A DNA stretch of 54,855 bases from Spinellus fusiger. Taxonomy: Eukaryota; Mucoromycota; Mucoromycetes; Mucorales; Phycomycetaceae. A model generated the notes under the pieces. It was not told the DNA's origin. It ran no database searches and worked only from the letters and a program-made list of their open reading frames with translations. The stretch covers positions 1 to 54,855 of the forward strand of contig JALLLS010000137.1 of NCBI GenBank assembly GCA_025094145.1, given 5' to 3'. Of the stretch, positions 1 to 11,699 are shown piece by piece (positions within the stretch are counted from its first letter, which is position 1; every line of letters starts with the position of its first letter). The translations under genes and the position numbers were made by a program.

Positions 1-1673
1 ATAGCACTAGGGAATTGTGCTTGAACACTACGCTTAATACGCAACATCTCTTTAAATGTATCTTCATTGCCATGCTTCACTTCAAAGTCATGCCATGTCT
101 GCCAGAATTCAGGATGAACACGAGGATCAAAGAATTGAGAAGCATAGCCATAGATCGCCCTTGCACGGTCAATTTCACCCAGTTTCCGTTCTAAATCTGC
201 ATATTTCAGGCAAACAATGCGCACATCCTTATCAGGCAGACTCTCGATCGCACTTTCATAGATCTCACGTGCAGACACAATACCAAAGGACTCCACTGCT
301 TTGGCAGCATAGAACTGGAACATCTGCTCGTTTATCATTAGTGCCTTGCAATAACACACAATGAAGGGTATGGACTTGCCTCAAGACGGTCTTCATCTGC
401 TACTGACTTGGTAGCACGCTCATAGATACGCATGGCATGACGGGCCAATCCATTCTCCTCTTCAAACTTGCCAAACATCAAGTAAATAGACTTGGCATAG
501 TTGGGTGGACACTTGTCAAGGGCTTGTTCAAACAGATCTCTGGCCCTCTCCACTTTCTCTCCACCCTATTTCCACCACCCCCCCTTCTTGTGTCAGTTCC
601 ATGGCTCTTGTTGACTCTGTGGATGGGTTAGCAGTAACTTACATAACGCTGCAGGAATCGCTGGAGATAGATATTCCACAGTTCAAATGCAATGGGCCAT
701 CCAAACAACTCAATGCCTCTTTCATAGACCTTGAAAGACTCTTCAAAGTAGCTGTGTTCTTCTAAAAAGGTAGCAAAGTTGACAATGACCTGTGGATTGG
801 CAATTCGGAGGTCCATGACTTTATCATACACCGCCTTTGTGCTTTCCATGGTGCCAACACTCTCCTCCAAGTCAATGTAGAAACTCCACAGACGAAGACT
901 CTTAAAGACACGCTGCTGTACTGGCAATGACTCGTCGTAAAAGTTGATCTTTTTTGGATTCACCCCTGCTATCTTGGGAACAGCGGTGCCCTTGCCCATC
1001 ACATCCAAGGCACGGTCAAAGTCGTCATGGCGTGTTTCCATTTCTGCATACTCACACCACACCTCAGCAAGATCAGCCACTGTCTTGTAGTTGACTTTGA
1101 CAGCCTTTTCGAAGATGGCCCGTGCTCCGTCCAAGTCGTCTCCCTTTTCATAAAACTGAGCAAAATGAACCCATAATTCATGGAGTTTGCCGTGTGCTTT
1201 CTTAGGGTGGATGGTCTGTACTGCTTGTGTGTAGGTCTCCACCACCTAGCATATACTTGGAGATAAGTCTCTTTTCTTCTTTCTTCTTTCTTTATGAACA
1301 GAGAAAGAAGTAGATGGGGTGTGTGGGTGTTCTCTTTACCTTTTCCTTGTTGTTGCCCCACAGTGCCACCCGTTTCTCCCATTCTAGTACATTGTTAGGG
1401 TTCTGTCGTAACAAGACATCATTGACTAGGAAAGGACGACGGTCCATAAGACGCTCAAATCTCAACAATCTAAGATCAAGGTCAAGATCTTCGTCGTTGT
1501 CCTTTTCTCCACTGGCTTCTCGTTCTGCTGCCATCTCCATCTTTGTTGTGATCATTTCTTCCTCAAATTCAGCATAGGCGTCAAAGATGGCAGTGAAATC
1601 ACGGACAGTCACCACACCTGTGATTCCCTCTTCAAAGATATCGCGTGCCTAATACGTCCATGTCCCCAAATAA

Positions 1674-1717
<44 letters not shown>

Positions 1718-2870
1718 TCTCTCTCTCTTTAGCTCTTGCCTGTGGACTTGTACTCAAAGATCACCGAGAGTGAAAAGAGGAGGAGATAGTTTCTTACCTT
1801 TTCTAATTGTCCCATTTTGATCCAATACATGGCGAGTCGACAGTACAGCATTCCCACTTGATCTGTGAATCTTTTGATACCACTGCGGATAATAGGCTCC
1901 ACGTAGAGACTCTTGATATCACTGCAATGATCCACAATCAACTCACACAAGTCTTGCCATATTTGATACTGTGATTTGCCACGAATCGATACAAATTTGC
2001 TGTCATTCATTACAGTGACAAGTTTTACTGCTGCTTCATCGTATCTTCCGAGTTTAATCAGCATGTCCACGTACGGTTCGATATGAGAAGGCTCCAACTA
2101 GTAGAGTGGACACATACAACATCAGTTTCCAATCCCAATCCTAATCTCAATTCCAATCTCATTAGGAGGGGGGTCATCTACCTTGAGATAACGACGTAGA
2201 ACACGAATAGCAGTCTCTCCACCCGCTGCTTCTGCAAACTTTAAATACAATTCCCAAATACGTGCGTGTTGGGTGACAGGAAGAGCACGCAATGCACGGT
2301 CAAATGTATGCCTTGTCAGGGTCAAGAAGGGTTGTGTGGTTAAAAAGGACAGATAATCAATCCAGATACGTGGCATCTAAATAACAAATAAAAGAGAGAG
2401 AGAGAAAAAAAAGAAAAAAAAAGGTGTGTGTCAATGGCTTTCTTTTCCTTGTCTCTTCTTTTTTCTTTCTTTCTTTCTATACCTTGTTGAGAAGAACAAG
2501 GGCACGTTCATAACAACTATTGACAGCTGCATAATGAGCTTGGAACTTGATAGGATGGGCATTGGTGAGCTTTTCTCGTCGTAAATCGAGGTATTGTTTC
2601 CATAGTTTATAGGAACCGGGCAGTTCTTTTGTGGCGCGTTCATACAGGAAACACAGTTCAGGAAGTGTGCCATTACGCTTATGCTCGATATAACGCAGCC
2701 AACTTCTTAATGAGTAAGGGTTACGCAAAAGTTCTTCTTCGTAAGGAATGTCATGTTCACTCTAAGCAAGAGTATATATACAAATACACATACACACACA
2801 CACACATGTCAGAGAATAGGCTATTATGAGGAGTAGGCCTTACAATCATAAAGTCATCGTAAAGGTCCAT
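1..2870 (-). CDS. SYF1: Pre-mRNA-splicing factor SYF1 (XAB2 homologue), 3' partial
   Basis: A HAT/TPR-repeat scaffold of the Prp19-associated (NTC) complex, acting in the nucleus in spliceosome activation. Exons by my joins: 2870-2844, 2761-2483, 2376-2182, 2097-1798, 1648-1340, 1245-643, 565-380, 323-1; every exon is an exact codon multiple, so all introns are phase 0. The start at 2870 gives MDLYDDFMI followed by SEHDIPYEEELLRNPYSLRS, the conserved SYF1 N-terminus. Repeated W/Y-rich HAT helices run throughout (for example LRSWLRYIEHKRNG, WIDYLSFL, ELWVHFAQFYE, RLWSFYIDLEES). The intron between 379 and 324 has a GC donor (GAG|GCAAGT); joining it gives DEDRLE-MFQFYAAKAVES as in the family, whereas read-through reaches a stop. 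The C-terminus lies beyond base 1. It follows the fimbrin gene in tandem. Confidence 0.93.
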
Positions 2871-3087
2871 GGTCAATAAAGGAAAGAGAGAGAAAGAGAA
2901 ATAATAACAAAACTCAGAGAGTGATTGAAGTTTACGTCATCAACCAAGACTCTTTTATAGCACATGAAATTGCAGGTATGAAATAGTACTGTTGTTGTTT
3001 TACTATAGGTTTAAAAGAGAATACATGTGCGGATGAAAGAATAGTGTATTTAAGGGAAAGAAGAGAAAAGAAAAAGAGGTCACTCTC

Positions 3088-3160
3088 TTTTGCTTTTTGC
3101 TTTTTGCTTTTTGCTTTTTGCTTTTTGCTTTTTGCTTTGTGTGTGTGTGTGTGTGTGTAT
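3088..3160. repeat. TTTTTGC minisatellite followed by (TG)n
   Basis: About seven head-to-tail copies of the 7-mer TTTTTGC run directly into a TG dinucleotide tract. The array lies in the 335-bp gap between the fimbrin stop (3206) and the SYF1 start (2870), so it sits in the fimbrin 3' flank / SYF1 promoter region. No gene is seen in this gap. Confidence 0.9.
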
Positions 3161-3205
3161 CGGTGGTAATTCCATGGCTTAGTTTTTCATTAAGAAGAAC
3201 AGGTT

Positions 3206-5549
3206 CTAATGGCTTAATTGGCTGTCCAACTGCATAAGACTGCCTACAAATGTCAAGTTCTAGAGTAGAAGAAAAGAAGAAGAAATGCGTCAATACCATT
3301 AGCTAATCCACCGATAAACACTTACCATCTTGGATCTCACTTCCACAATATCTTCAGGCACCAAGAAGATCGTGGCGCCCAGCTTACGAGCAATTGAAAT
3401 AGCCAATCTTGCATTATTAAATGCATCTTCCTCTGCACTGGGATTAGCAAGGCATAAAGTGACTGTCTTTTTTTACCTGTTGTGCCTTTTGTCACCATGG
3501 CATAGTCAACACTGCCTGGTTGGAGTCCATGGAGAATATCCAAGAAGAACACACCCGAGCGAAGGCCCTGGTCCTTGAAGGAGTTCATTTTCCCTTGTTT
3601 TTCTCCTCTCTGCACCACTGCATTGGCCCAGCGCACCATGTCCTGGTCAGACACACTTCTTCCGCCCTTTGTCAGGGACTGCAGAGTGTGGATAATATTG
3701 GCTCTCATGATTTGCCATACAAGACCCAGTGTCAGTGTCTTTTGTCCATCCACAATGTCAGCCCCTTGAATGCCCACAAGAGAGAATCGAAGATCTTGGC
3801 CCAATGTCACTGCATAGTTACAATTCTCGATCTGTTTGAAGCGAGACATGGGATCTTTGCGGCTTGCCATGCGCCAATTCACAACCCCGGGTGCTATTTT
3901 ATCAAAGGCCTGAAGAAGAACAAGGCCGTCCTTGAGATCCTCAAATAGATTGTAGACGCCAGGATCCACATTAAGACTGTTGAGCCACAGAGTAAACACT
4001 GCAAGATGAGTTATAAAAGGGCAAATGCTCCACCAAAGAATCCTTACTTCTTGCTTCACGTTCTCCTTCTGCATCAAAGGGCTCAATTTCAGGTGCTTCT
4101 TCTTCAGAGAGAGGGTCTAGACTGGGATGTGTGTTGAAGAGATAGGCGACAAAGGCCAAGTTGAGCTTGGAGTTGCCTGATACCATGGCAGTGGCAGTAA
4201 GGTACTTGCGACAACCAATCTTCTCTGCATTCTCCAGGACCATTTCTGCACGCTGCAATGGGTCTTTTTGCTGGAGGGAAGCACGGGAGCAGATGTCTGG
4301 CTTGAGTTGGTTAAGAAGAACAGTGTAGTTTTCACCATCAGCGACGTCTTTAGTGAAGTTTTTTACTCTGGCAGAAAGGGGAGGATAATGTAAGGATATG
4401 AGAAACCCCTCCTCCTCCTCCTCTTCTCTCTCTCTCTCACTATATATATAAGAACCCCTCCCTTACCTTCTCTCCCATCCAGCAGCATTCAAATGGTAGT
4501 TGAACCAACGCAACAGAATCTGATCAGGAGGAAGACGAAGAAACTCATCCAATGTTTCGTCCTTTTCCAATAGACGGTACAATTCAGGATGCAGCTTAAT
4601 ATCAATCTTACTCAGCAAGCCTCTCTTGATGATTTGCCAGATAAGCCCAAGAATGAGATGTTCACGAGCCTCAATAATATCGGTAGGTCCAATATTCACG
4701 ACAGAACAGCCAATGGCCTTGGCAGAGTTAATAACAATATTGTTATTCTCTACCATTTTGAAGTTGTTGGTCTTCTTGGATACATTCAAAACACGCTCAT
4801 CAATGGTATCAGGCACAGCGTCATTGATCAGTTTACAGAGAATAAGACCATCTTATTATTTATGTTAGCGATGGTCGTGTCTCTTTACAATTTACCTTTG
4901 CACTCATCAAACAGCTGCATTGTGTTGGTAGGAATAGGCAGACGATCACCAATATGAACATCTCCTGCCATGGTACTGTTAATATGACGCGTGAATTCAG
5001 TTCGTTCATCCTCATTGATGGTGTGCGTGACATTGGTGTTGGTGCCGTGTACTTTGATCTTATGCTGATGAACATCAAAGGCGCCTTTATTACTGCCCTG
5101 CTTTAACCTTGCAGCAAGCTAATGCCCAACCCGTTAGATCAGCATTCCAGTTTCCCATGTGTGTGTGTGTGTGTGTGTGTTTATTCTAATAGGCTTACAT
5201 CGACAAACTCCTCCAGGTCAATCTTACTGGTAGCACCTGTGCTCACTTGCTTAAGTGTGGCACGAATCTCATCATAGCTGTTGCTGTAGCCAGTGTCTTT
5301 GCAGGCCTGTTGGATTTCACTCTGGTCCAGATAACCATCTCCATCCAAGTCACACTCTCTAATGAGGGTATAGGTAAGAAGACCCAACAGATACACTTCT
5401 TGGACTACAAAGACAAATGCCACCTCTTTCTCTCTCTTTCTCTCTTTCTCTCATGCTTCTTACCCAAACTGGTCTATGAGTCGGTTGATATCATTCACTT
5501 GTAAATCGGGGTATTTCTTCTGTAATGTAAAGGCGTTTACAATAGGCAT
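3206..5549 (-). CDS. SAC6: Fimbrin / plastin (actin-bundling protein)
   Basis: Cross-links actin filaments in cytoplasmic patches and cables during endocytosis. It starts MPIVNAFTLQKKYPDLQ at 5549. An EF-hand follows, with loop DLDGDGYLDQSEI (first exons join as DQFG-ECDLDGDGY). Four calponin-homology domains follow in two tandem pairs: LILCKLINDAVPDTIDERVLN and HLILGLIWQIIKRGLLSKID in CH1, NLAFVAYLFNTHPSL at the end of CH2, NLFEDLKDGLVLLQAFDKI and LTLGLVWQIMRAN in CH3, and ISIARKLGATIFLVPEDIVE near the end of CH4. The final exon reads M-NLTFVGSLMQLDSQLSH, the fimbrin tail, with the stop at 3206-3208. About eight introns; a 44-nt one near 3470 joins VTKGTT to EEDAFNNARLAIS. Full family length, about 600 residues. 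Gene symbol is by homology to yeast. Confidence 0.93.
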
Positions 5550-6004
5550 GGCTGTGTGGGTGTGGCTGCTTAATAATCAAGGGTAAGGGAAATAGAACAA
5601 GTGTAAGGAAGAAGAAAGAAAGTGTTTTATTTTCTTTCTTGTCGTTCCTCGAGAATTCGTTGGCTGTCTGAGTGCATATATATTTCTATTAAAGGAAATG
5701 ACGTAATCAAGACACTACAGGCGGGATATCTGTTTTCGCCAATGCATCCATCTTTGACTTGTACGCTGTGCTGAGACCGCAGCTACAGAAATAGAGACAG
5801 GCCAGACGTCCTTTATTGTATGCTGTATATGTAGTATATATTCTATATAGTATTCTATATAGTATTCTATATAGTATTCTATATTCTATATTCTATATAG
5901 TATATACTACTTTATTATTGGAGGGGTGCTTCACTATAATAACCACAGAGGAAAAAACCTCTTTCTCTCTATATAAAAAAATCACCCTAACATTGCCGTC
6001 ATTA
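5550..6004. other. Intergenic region, fimbrin promoter side
   Basis: 455 bp between the peptidase stop (6005) and the fimbrin start (5549). It carries an imperfect tandem of TATAGTATTCTA-like units at about 5825-5905 and pyrimidine-rich stretches, but no open frame that I can support. Confidence 0.6.
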
Positions 6005-9000
6005 TTATGACTGCACCTGTGACACTAAAAAGGCCACTTGCTCAGCTGCTTCTGCCAAACGCGCTTCCTGCTCTACTCCACTTCCAAAATGACCTTTGTC
6101 CAGGTCTACTTTAAGAAACAGCCTCCGAGAACTTTCCTTTCCAAGGGCATGACGAAGACGTGCTACTAATTTCAGTGGCTGCCAGTAGCTAACACGCTGG
6201 TCCTTTAGGCCTGCTGTAATAAACACAGAGGGCATTGGACATGTGGTCTTTAGGTGTTCCACGTTCTCATAGGGAGAGTAGTCCTGGATGTATTCATAGG
6301 TTGTCTTGTCCAGGGTAGGATTCCCCCATTCTGGGTATTCTACTTGTGTGAGGGGTAGGTTTGGATTGAGCATAGCAGACAGTGGATCTACAAAGGGGAC
6401 TTTGAGAACAAGGGCCTTGAACAGATCTTGAAGAGAACAGATATGAGTTTTTTGTTTTTTTTGTTTTTTGTTTTTTGTTTTTTGTTTTTTGTTTTTTGGG
6501 ACTGGAGTGGATATGCCTCACCTGGTCTCATATGCAGCATAGCTCCTACCAAAAGACCCCCTGCACTGGTACCAACAGCAGCCATGGAGGAAGGAGAGGT
6601 GACTTTTGTATGGACAAGATGTTCTGCCACAGAGATAAAGTCCTTGAAGCTATTGATCTTGTTGTGGAGTTTTCCCTGTTCGTACCAGTGTCTTCCAAGT
6701 TCACTTCCGCCTCTACATTTATATGCAAGTAGATATATAATAAAAAAATAAAATAAAATAAAATAAAAACCCCCCTCCGTAGACATGTTCAGTGTCTGTT
6801 GCTGCTCGATCTTTTTAGTTTGGGTGGGCTGCCTTACCTTACATGGGCAAGAGCAATGACCCAGCCTCTTTCTAGGAGTGGAAAGTGTTCGATTCTGAAG
6901 TCAGGTTCTGTTGAAATGCCATAAGCACCATAGGAGCGCATCAGAACAGGATTTCTGTGTCATCAACAGTGAGATGGACAAGAGACCCACAGAACACATA
7001 AAGAGCACTTACTTGGAATCCATAGACAAGCTTTTCTTATGGATAAGAGTGACAGGAATGGACATATTGTCATGCGAATTGACGTGGGTTTGTGTGCAAA
7101 TGTATTCGGATTTGTCAAATCCTATGTCAATAGAATCTCTGCCAATGAGTATTTACAGATCTCCTTCTATTGTGTGGGTTGATGAGAAGAAGAAACAGAC
7201 CTACCCTGCATATGAGGGATACGAATAGGCTTCAGCTGTCTGTGGGTCATGTCATATTCATAAGTGGACTCATGTGTGAATGGAGAAGAGAGTGAAAATC
7301 GAAAGCTGTCTGTAGTGAAATCCTTGAAGAAGCATCAGCCTACACCCTCTAGATCTCTCTCTAGATCTCTCTCTCTAGACCTCTCTTTGCATTGACTTAC
7401 TAGGTTTGTACCTGGACTAATCACACAAAACTGTTCAGGTAAATCCACTGTATGTGCTGTTCTTGTAGTCACATCATAACATAAAATGATAGGAAGACCC
7501 TCTCGACGACCATACACTACAATAAAATTCTAATGGCCATTGCATAGAGTGAGCAGGCACCAAAACAGAGAAGAGCAGACAGTGGCTTACTTGGAACAGA
7601 TCCACATCTTCAATCTTATCTGTTTCTTTCATAGTAATAACATCTTCCCAGACAGCATCCTCAATAAGAGTGTCAGGAAACCTCACAAGCTTGAAATTGG
7701 TGGCTCCGTGTGCATTGGTCAAGAGGTAAAAGGTAGACTGTACAAGATCAGAGACAATAAGAATGAAGATGGACCTACACCATGATGATCAGCATAATAC
7801 TCTAATCCAGGCACTCGTGCTTTGATGCGTCTTAGTGTAGGTGGTTGTCCTTGTTCTCTCTTCAATGTAGCATCAATGACTCTTGCTTCAGAAGAAGACA
7901 GGGAGTTGCAGTTGATGGTAATGAATTTCTATGGAGAGTATAAGAACAATAGATCCAATGTCCTGTTCTATCCATGCAAGACACTTGCCTTGTCTTTTGT
8001 GCTTGTAATGTCAACAAAGACAGTGTCCTCTTTTTCCTCATACACAAGCACATCTTCCTCCTGGTGTGTACCTATACGATGAAGGTACACCTACACTGGC
8101 AATGAATGGGGTGCTGTTTCTTGTCAGTACTTTACTCTGTAAGGACGCAGCTGGGCATTGGTCACAGTATAATACACGGTCTCCTCATTTGCCCATACAA
8201 AGTTAAATACACCCTCAAGGACTTCATTCTACTCTCCATCCACAGTGCATCAGTGCTCCTTTCTTCATCACCACAGGAATCACAAGAATAACAAAAAGAC
8301 TGATTTACCTGCCATTGTGGACGATCTTGCAAATCCTTAAAGTGCAATTCTCCATACTCCATGCCCTCTCGCTCAGTATTGTAGGCAAAGATAGTATGTT
8401 CAGGAGACAAGAGTACTTTGCGGATCGACATGTTCATGGATCTCAAGAAACCAGCATTCAATAAGACTTGCTATTCTTAGTGTAGATCCATCGCCCCCTC
8501 CACTTGGTGAGTGTCTGCTTTATTTTTATTTTATTTTTATATGTATAAAAAAAACTTGATGATTTACAGTACCTCGGGTGCATTTCTTCCTTGTCCAAGG
8601 GGTTTTCTCAGGTAGATCATGCCATGGGAAGATGTAGTAGAATAATACTCATAGCCGTGAGCCACTGTTTTCAAGGGCGGTAATTGCTTGTTTGTGTACA
8701 ATTTACGCTTCATCTCCTAACCTCACCCACACACCAGAAGAAGAAGAGAGAGAGAGAGAAGAGAATGAATGCCAAAGTGCATTTCTACCTACACGTTGAC
8801 TTACTTTCTGTACACATCGTTTTAGCCATGTGTGCTTGGAGAACTCCTTGGCTGTATAACTAATGACATAAAATAAGCATTCTGCCCCTCCTCCTCCTCC
8901 TCTCCTTGACTCCATCCTTTGCACACTGTCTATTGAGAGTCTATATATATATAAAGAGACTGTCCATGCCTGTTTTCTGCTTGAATGTAGTGTGTTAAAC

Positions 9001-9366
9001 TCTAGTAGTTCCAACAGTATCCAAGGAGATAATAAAGAACAAGAAAGAAGATACAAAAGAGAGTGTGTGTAAGAGAAAGAAAAAGAGAGCAGACGATACT
9101 AATCTAAAAAATAAAAAATAAATAAAAAATAAAAAAGAGTACTTATTTACAGTGTCTTGTGGGTTCTCTAGCCAAGAGAACTTGTCGTTGCGTAGGTAGC
9201 CATGGTGTGTCTGAACATCATTGACTGTCTTTGGTAGAGGTGTTTCCACAGTTCTAGTCAATAAGAAGAAGGCAGTCATAGTGTATAAGTTTGCTATTCT
9301 TTCTGTTCTTTACAAGGGGGTGAATGTGCGTGTGTGTGTGGAGCGGCAGTGAAATAAACTACTCAT
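6005..9366 (-). CDS. Oligopeptidase B-like serine peptidase (S9A, prolyl oligopeptidase family)
   Basis: A serine oligopeptidase that should cleave short peptides, probably after basic residues as in oligopeptidase B. The C-terminal alpha/beta-hydrolase domain shows the nucleophile in GTSAGG, the acid in ITAGLKDQRVSYWQP and the histidine in DKGHFGSG; the strongly conserved SYGAYGIS and HVRGGSELG segments are present. The N-terminal propeller comes from many short exons (for example FNFVWANEETVYYTVTNAQL and VLLSPEHTIFAYNTE). I place the start at 9366: MSSLFHCRSTHTRTFTPL spliced (donor GTAAAG, acceptor GACTAG at about 9261) to TVETPLPKTVNDVQTHHGYL; this tail is basic and Ser/Thr-rich like a mitochondrial presequence. 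A start at 9279 without that intron is the alternative. One join near 8964 (YIQAEN to YTAKEF) appears to need a GC donor. Stop at 6005-6007. Confidence 0.88.
6444..6500. repeat. TTTTTTG minisatellite inside a peptidase intron
   Basis: About seven imperfect copies of a T-rich heptamer ending in G lie inside the intron that joins GAMLHMRP to DLFKALVLKVPF. The period (7 bp) and composition resemble the TTTTTGC array at 3088. Confidence 0.85.
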
Positions 9367-10485
9367 TGTCTTCTTTATGGGAAGAACAAGAGTACCTTGT
9401 TTTATTGTATAAATACCGTTAAAATACCTGTTAAAGACCTGTTTCAAAGAAGACAGGAACGAAGAAGAGTAGGTTCGGTGAGAGTGTTGATAAACAAGTC
9501 TAGTGTGGATCAGTCTCTTCTTCTCTCTCTCTCTTTTGCTCTCTCTCTTTTGCTCTGTTCTTACACACAAGGCACACGATGCTGTCTCCCAAGAAGACGT
9601 GGGACAAGTGCCATGGTGGTTCTCTTCTAATAAACAAGACCTATCCTTCTTAGGAAGAAAGACAGACTATTCATAGTCACAAAGGAGTCACTTATGCCTA
9701 AGAAGCTGTCACGCATCATGGCTCTGTAATGTGCTATGACCACAGTATCCGTGGTGTTCTGTGTTCTGTGTTCTGTGTTTAAAGTTTAATTTACCTTTTA
9801 TGGACTCAGTGTGCTGTTTGTTTTGTTGTTCTTTTGTTTTAATAACACAGCAGATGATACGCAGCATGTCAATAGGCGGACACATAAGACAGGTTGGACT
9901 CTTCTGTCTTTTTCATCATTCTATAAAAGGGAGTAACCCATCTCAGTATACGAAAAAGGACAAAAAGATCAAAAAGGACAAAAGAATCAGACTCTAAAGT
10001 GATACGGATTCTTCTATAAGAAGTAATCATCCAAAAAGGAGAAGAGAAGACATGGAGAAGGAGGCATGAAATAGATTGAATTTGTCCTGAGTGTATTTCA
10101 GAGTCAAGGATTTCCACCTGTTGACTACAAGTGGAATTATTGCTGACATTTCTTTGCATGTCTTTGCATGGATTCCATAGTGTAAATAGAGAGAGAGAGA
10201 GAGCAGAGAGAGTATCCTACCCTTTCTATTTTTCTATCTCCTAGGCAACCGGCCATTTTCACTAGGCAACCAGTCAATTTATAAAGAATAAGATGTATGG
10301 ATTAGACAAGAAGTAATAAAGTAAATAGAATCCTTCTCATCCTTCCTGTAGGTCATCCCTGATTTTTATTTTATCATAAAAGAACATAAAATGCCCATGG
10401 AAAGACTTGCTTATTTTATATCTATTCTTCATCCTTTTTCCCATCTGCTGTTGTGTCCGCTGCACTCTCCACCCCCACCAACAGA
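9367..10485. other. Divergent promoter region of about 1.1 kb
   Basis: Separates the peptidase gene (-) from the membrane-protein gene (+). No ORF is convincing. It holds a (TGTTCTG)-like triplet at 9756-9778, a GGACAAAAAGA-type repeat near 9958-9985, a GA tract at about 10190, and the paired CTAGGCAACC sites listed separately. Confidence 0.6.
10241..10271. promoter_or_regulatory. Paired CTAGGCAACC sites, 21 bp apart
   Basis: The 10-mer CTAGGCAACC occurs at 10241-10250 and exactly again at 10262-10271, start-to-start 21 bp, that is two DNA turns. GGCAAC matches the half-site of RFX-type factors (known family motif RGYAAC). It lies 215-245 bp upstream of the start at 10486. Function as an operator is inference. 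Confidence 0.4.
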
Positions 10486-11610
10486 ATGCATCCAGCTTTA
10501 ATTCTTCTCATTGTTGCAGGAGTACCCTTGGCTATCTACTACAGTTTTGAATTGTATGAATGGCACTCAGAGAGACAGCAGCAGAAGAAAGAACGGAAGG
10601 AATATGAAGAGTATTTACAATTGGTGACAGAAAAGGTTTCCTTTCATGTACATGAAGAGGAAGAAGAAGAACCTCTCGCTACTACTGTATGGAATCACCG
10701 CCTTGGACAAATGAGACACCGTCATCCTCCTTCTTCTTCCTCTTCCTCTTCTCTTTCTGCTCAGGTACATTGACTTGCTATGAAGGACAGAGTGAATAAC
10801 ACTCTATCATAGCCTCCCAAGGATGAATTCTATCAAATAGAAAAGGACATTCATGAGCGCAAGGAGCGACTATCACAAGAAAAGGCCATACTGGAGCAGG
10901 CTGAAAGAGACTTGGCCCACCGTAAACATATTCTCAGACAAAAGGGCAATAGTATGTTGGGATTACAGCAAGACACGGATGCATTTGACAGTCGTATGTT
11001 TACTAGTTCCATGAGTCCCATCACCAATACAACTAGGTCTGTTTCTTGTGATCCGTTGAACAAGACAGACACTGAGATTGAGGATCCGTTTGTGGATCCA
11101 GAGTGGCACAGAGCCCCTCAGTTGCATCAGACATACATGTCAAGGATGGCGAATCAGCATTTATTAGGAGAGATGTCCATGGATGGGATACTGGATGAGA
11201 ATGAGGCCAAACACAAGACAGTGGCTGATGATCCTACAGTGGATCCTACAGTGGATTCTACAAACAGTCTGTCAAGAACAGTCCTACACACCTCCAATCC
11301 TTTAGTTTGCACTCTCCCAAGCCAATCCTATACACACCTCCCTCCATGCCATGTTGAGGGACCACCCAACTCAACAGAGATGGAGACCTCTTTACATTTC
11401 CCTCACCTCTTCCCCAGTACAGCAGATGGACTCTCCGATACAGAGAGCTGGGGTGACTTGGATCCTACTACGACTGAGCACCACCAGAGACTTCATAGCG
11501 AGGCTTCGGAAATGAGCCATCTCTCCTTCAATTCATTGAACACACGATCAGAGGGATTAGACTCGTATGATGTCATTAGCGTCTCTTCACAGGATACTTG
11601 GAGACATTAA
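10486..11610 (+). CDS. Hypothetical single-pass membrane protein with coiled coil
   Basis: Not recognised. Two exons, 10486-10764 and 10813-11610 (48-bp intron, phase 0), give 358 residues. The first ATG is at 10486. Residues 2-19 (HPALILLIVAGVPLAIYY) form one hydrophobic segment, probably a signal anchor. A charged helix follows (HSERQQQKKERKEYEEYLQL), then an acidic run of glutamates, a histidine/serine-rich linker, and a second charged helix at about residues 97-125 (IEKDIHERKERLSQEKAILE and on) likely to form a coiled coil. The C-terminal half is Ser/Thr/Asp-rich and probably disordered, with repeats of DDPTVDPTVDST type. Its 3' end faces the CNS1 stop only 89 bp away. An organelle-tethering or scaffold role is possible but unsupported. 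Confidence 0.75.
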
Positions 11611-11699
11611 ATAATAAAGAAACAGAGTGTAATGCATGCTATAGTACTGTAGAGTAAGGATGTCATTGATAGATCTAGGTGTGGATAGACCTGTATTTA

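Noticed and set aside
1314..1577. Plus-strand open frame opposite SYF1
   Set aside because: It is the complement of a conserved SYF1 exon; its Ser/Arg-rich product is a frame shadow.
3520..3948. 142-codon plus-strand frame
   Set aside because: Antisense to the third and fourth CH domains of fimbrin, which have clear family motifs on the other strand.
5816..6010. Tyr/Ile-rich frame (YSILYSILYSI)
   Set aside because: Translation of a TA-rich tandem repeat, not a protein.
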